DNA of 64,000 nt from Lumbricus rubellus. Taxonomy: Eukaryota > Annelida > Clitellata > Crassiclitellata > Lumbricidae. The notes under the pieces are model-generated. The model was not told the origin of the DNA. It did no database searches and worked only from the letters and a program-made list of their open reading frames with translations. Below are positions 60,423 through 64,000 of this stretch, one piece after another. The DNA is taken from contig OX243822.1 of the NCBI GenBank assembly GCA_945859605.1, positions 1,065,041 to 1,129,040 of the forward strand. Reading direction: 5' to 3'. A program made the translations under genes and the position numbers. Each line of letters begins with the position of its first letter. Position 1 is the first letter of the stretch.

Positions 60423-60584
60423 ATTGCATGAACACTATATTTTATTTTCATTATAACTTTGGACTGACGTTAGTTTTCTGAAAAAGGAACTTGTCAATAC
60501 ATGCTTTATAGCATTAAGAATAGCAGGACACAGATAACTAAAAAATGTCAAAAATGGACTCTAGTGGTTCTTCCGATGAAGGCT

Positions 60585-60706
<122 letters not shown>

Positions 60707-60977
60707 TCTTACAATGACCAACAATGATTTCAACTGCACTTTGGTTTACATTGCCTGACATTACAGATAACCCATCCTCTTTAAAAATCATTTCCTTGTT
60801 AAGTTGTCCGCCCAAGGCAATATCTTGGCCTTGTGGAACCTCAATCGTGTTTTTTATAAAGAGAGTTCCAATGCAAACAGTGATGAGACATAAACCGAGT
60901 CTATTTGGACATAGATGATTGGGCGGGGAGCGCTTATGATTCCTGAAGAGGTTTCTTGAAAGAATGCTATGGAAGTC

Positions 60978-61480
60978 TATGAATGAATGAATGAATGAAT
61001 GAATGAATGAATGAATGAATGAATGAATGAATGAATGAATGAATGAATGAATGAATGAATGAATGAATGAATGATTGAATGAATGGATGGATGGATGAAT
61101 GAATGAATGAATGAATGAATGAATGAATGAATTAACGAATGAATGAATGGATGGATGGGTGGATGGATGGATGGATGGATGGATGGATGGATGGATGTAT
61201 GGATGGATGGATGAATGAATGAATGGATGAATGGATGGATGGATGTATGGATGTATGGATGGATGGATGAATGAATGGATGAATGGATGGATGAATGAAT
61301 GAATGAATGAATGAATGAATGGATGAATGAATGAATGAATGAGTGAATGAATGAATGAATGAATGAACGAACGAACGACTGAATGAATGTACGAATGAAT
61401 TAATTAATTAATAAATGAATGATTGAACGAATGAACGAATGAACGAATGAATGAACGAACGAACGAACGAGTGAAAGGAA
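60978..61480. repeat. (GAAT)n/(GGAT)n compound microsatellite
   Basis: About 500 bp of GAAT with interspersed GGAT and later GAAC blocks, in the PHACTR intron. Confidence 0.97.
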
Positions 61481-61944
61481 GATAGTAAAAAAATAAAAGC
61501 AGTAATGTTGGGAACAATGTTTGGTAATTGGCGGAGGGGAAGACCTAACAAAGAATGGAATTGATGACATCAGGGTGTTTACTGGTGTAAACAAGATCTG
61601 GTAACAAAAGAATGGGAACTCTGGAGACAAGTAAGAAACAATGTCTTGGAAACCGAAATTTCGAGATTAAATGAATTAAATTGCTTTAATCAGCACCAGC
61701 TAAAATCCTAGTGGCAGATAATAAATTAAATTAAATTAAATTCTTCAAGTTTGTATGTAGTATAATAAAATTATATTAACGTGTGCTTTTCCTCTCATTA
61801 CATGTAGTAATAGTGTGTAATTGATGTACTTTTTTGTTTTGTTTTTGCACCACTAGCCTACTTGTCTCGGTTATTGTAGTGCCTAGAAAACTCGTCAGAG
61901 GCGCTACCAACCGCAGTATACATAGACGTAACGAAACCAGCAAG

Positions 61945-62146
61945 AGATCCTGCGTGGCCGAGTGGATTGTAGCCCGCTCGCCGCGCCGGCGGCCCGGGTT
62001 CGATTCCCGGTCAGAGATTAATTTCTCGGATCTTTACTGCTCGGTCGCAATATAAACGTGGAGTGTGAGGTTGTACTCTGCCTCCGACACTAATCATCTT
62101 CGATATGAAACAGTGTCGTTAAGCCTGAACACAACAACAACAGCAA
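61945..62146 (+). mobile_element. tRNA-headed SINE, full-length family B
   Basis: Head GCGTGGCCGAGTGG (A box) and GGGTTCGATTCCCGG (B box and T arm) come from a Ser/Leu-like tRNA. The acceptor stem does not pair, so it is not a tRNA gene. Body CCTCCGACACTAATCATCTT, then CAGTGTCGTTAAGCCTGAAC and an (AAC)n tail, the same 3' phrase as the family-B copies. It ends about 15 bp from the donor of the PHACTR exon at 62163. Confidence 0.85.
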
Positions 62147-62162
62147 GAAAATGAATGCTTAC

Positions 62163-62598
62163 GCTGCTTTTAGCCTGTGTCCTGGTTTCGGGGCGACGGC
62201 AGGGGGCGCGGGTCTCCTCCCTTCACCACCAGACGGCGTATTATTCGATCCCCTCGTCGATCCCTCGTCTGTACCATCCAACATCTGCCGCTTCTCCTTC
62301 AGCTTCTGCTCCAATTGCTGATGCAGCAGTTCACTCAGCTTCGCTCCCTTGAGGGCGCTTCGCACCGGCTGCCGGTTCGGGTCCGGTTCGTGTATCGGGA
62401 CTTCCTCGTAGTTGTCGTGGCCGACGGCAGGGGGCGAGCAGGAGCACGTCCGATGCGGCGGTGGCACGGGTTGAACCGGTCTTGGAATGGACGCAAGCTG
62501 GACGCTCGACGGCCCACCGGTGCCCTTCAAGGAGGAGGAGGAGGAGCGAGAAGAAGGAGCGGAATTTCTTGATGTGATACGGCTGTCACCGTCAACGC
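62163..62598 (-). CDS. PHACTR: PHACTR middle exon, Pro/Ser-rich
   Basis: A 436-nt exon: acceptor CACATTCCAG, donor GTAAGC; in with 2 nt, out in phase 2. Encodes a disordered region: SRNSAPSSRSSSSSLKG, PRPVQPVPPPHRTCSC, then EEVPIHEPDPNRQPVRSALK and a predicted helix GAKLSELLHQQLEQKLKEKR, then RPAPPAVAPKPGHRLKAA. The central regions of PHACTR proteins are similarly Pro/Ser-rich and poorly conserved. The assignment rests on strand, position and exact phase fit to the 58701-58792 exon. Earlier exons (N-terminal RPEL, start codon) lie beyond the window. The opposite-strand frame is a shadow. Confidence 0.72.
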
Positions 62599-62639
62599 CT
62601 GGAATGTGATGCGACATCAACATACACTATATAATGCGC

Positions 62640-63156
62640 TTCAAACTTATATATAGCAGCTGTTCACTCATTTAAGGGTGTCGAAACTCGAAAAGTGAGT
62701 AATGGATGGATGGATGGATCCAGATTTGACGAGGGCTTATGACAACAGAGGCAGTGAACGCCTGAGATGTGATGCAACATCAACATACAAGATTTATTAC
62801 GCTTCACACCTATATATAGCAGCTGATAACTCTTTAAAGGTGTCAAAAGTAAGTCATGGATAGATGGATGGATCCAGATTTGACGAGGGCTTATGACAAC
62901 AGAGGCCGTTTGCCCTCGTCAGAAATTTGTTTAGCATATTACAGCACTCTTACTTGTGGTGAAGGACAAACAGATAATAGCTGATAAATACAGCCAATAA
63001 TAAAAAAATAATAAAAAATTCTCGCTTATATGTAGCAGCGGTTATAAAAATTTTAGAGGTGTTTTTAAAATACGAGCATTTGAAATGATATACCAATTTT
63101 AGATATCCTTCAAATTAAATTGACATCAGCTATATCAAGCATGTATATGCCTATCG
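62640..63156. other. PHACTR intron: motif and family-C repeat copies
   Basis: Three forward copies of the TATATA/AAAGGTGT motif (62647-62685, 62810-62850, 63029-63068) alternate with two family-C copies (GGATCCAGATTTGACGAGGG at 62715 and 62869). They form a diverged tandem of about 165 bp. Confidence 0.7.
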
Positions 63157-63262
63157 CCACTGGCGGTGCTATGATAGTGCCAGTCTCCATCCTCAATAAA
63201 GGATGAGACGTCGTTAATGGTATTTGTCACCACACACATTAACGTTTTAAACTGCACAACTG
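63157..63262 (+). mobile_element. SINE-like repeat, family B
   Basis: CGCCACTGGCGG, AGTGCCAGTCTCC, GATGAGACGTCG and AACTGCACAACTGCTACTAG are recognisable. Confidence 0.7.
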
Positions 63263-64000
63263 CTACTAGCAAGAGAAGACTACAGATTTTTAAACACCCA
63301 TAAATTTTTGTCAATGCCTACTATATAAGACAGAGACGGTAAGGCTATTCGTTGACACTCTAACAATACGTTGTAATTTGTCAATAATACTGTTTATAGA
63401 AAAAGGAAGAGATAACACTAATCGTTCCTGAGATTACACAATGTAGTCAAACAACAGCAGAAATTCGCTATAAGAGCCATTTATTTAAACACCTTCAAAA
63501 CGAAATATCTTGAAAAATATAGACTTTCGCAAGAGCCTGAATTTTATATTTTAGTCCAAGCATGGTGAAAGCAAAAAGTGTTGTATTATGCCAACCAAAT
63601 TTTTTCGCCTCTGTTGTCATAAGACCTCGTCAAAATCTGTATCCATCCGTTTTCAGTGATTGTCATTAGAAGCTCGTCCTTAACGACAGATGTCGCTAAA
63701 CAATGGAAATTGAAACCAAAATTGCTTAGAGCGCATTCCTTGAAACTTGGGAGAGTATGGGCCCTATCCCCCTTCCCCTAGACAATTACTGTGTATACGG
63801 GACCTTAAGCAAAAGACCTTCACCATTGATTGATGCTTCGATATCTGAATCTGGCGCTTAATAAATGTGTATTGTAGTAATACCCTGATAATAAGTAGTG
63901 TTTTTTTAATTGAAGGAGCGCTATATAAATGTCCGAATTAATGAATGAATTATATTAGTAAACAAGGAAATTTAACTTCTAGCTGGTCATTAATTGGGAC
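63263..64000. other. No exon recognised to the window end
   Basis: Contains a reversed family-C fragment (63605-63660), a reversed AAAGGTGT motif (about 63480) and an ATATAAATG-type retroposon end near 63920. Confidence 0.45.

Noticed and set aside
61945..62020. tRNA-Ser/Leu gene
   Set aside because: A and B boxes are present but the acceptor stem does not pair, and a SINE body with an (AAC)n tail follows.
62177..62572. Plus-strand Arg-rich protein
   Set aside because: It is the antisense shadow of the PHACTR middle exon, which has splice sites and phase support on minus.

Overview
The window is nuclear DNA of an animal, most likely a marine invertebrate (phylum not resolved). It has spliced genes with GT-AG introns, abundant microsatellites, tRNA-derived SINEs, non-LTR retrotransposons and many TIR transposons. 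Only two host genes are recognised, and both are partial. They converge: one on + ending at 14.7 kb, the other on - entering from beyond 62.6 kb.

Gene 1 (+, 7.6-14.7 kb) is a type I membrane protein with a CUB domain, one sushi/CCP module, a short stalk, a transmembrane helix and a Pro/Tyr-rich cytoplasmic tail. Its six exons are phase-consistent. The first exon(s), with the signal peptide, are not found. Gene 2 (-) is a phosphatase-and-actin-regulator (PHACTR) gene. Visible exons are a Pro/Ser-rich middle exon (62.2-62.6 kb), a linker exon, three RPEL-type exons plus a short charged linker, and the C-terminal exon carrying the PP1-binding region.

The main structural event is a direct duplication of about 22.5 kb. 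Block 1 (about 14.17-36.65 kb) and block 2 (about 36.80-59.14 kb) each carry the gene 1 tail exon followed by five PHACTR exons (RPEL3, linker, RPEL2, RPEL1, upstream exon, in plus-strand order). The five PHACTR exons are intact with matching splice phases in both blocks. The PHACTR C-terminal exon (46.9 kb) is found only in block 2. The gene 1 tail is intact only in block 1; its block 2 copy is a deleted pseudo-exon. The blocks differ by many insertions, each comparable with an empty or near-empty site in the other block. Block 1 only: a mariner element, a CR1-like LINE, an RTE-like tail, and a 5.9-kb insertion holding another LINE. Block 2 only: a LINE, a SINE, an element with 8-bp target duplication, a TTAA element, a TIR element in a TA repeat, and a large 14-bp minisatellite. 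This is either a genuine tandem duplication or two divergent haplotypes assembled end to end.

Two SINE families occur. Family A (tRNA head) shares its 3' tail with the LINE at 18.3-19.1 kb. A dispersed motif of about 40 bp (TATATA, about 25 nt, then AAAGGTGTCTAA) recurs 30 or more times on both strands. I could not assign it to a known element; it is the best candidate here for something undescribed.
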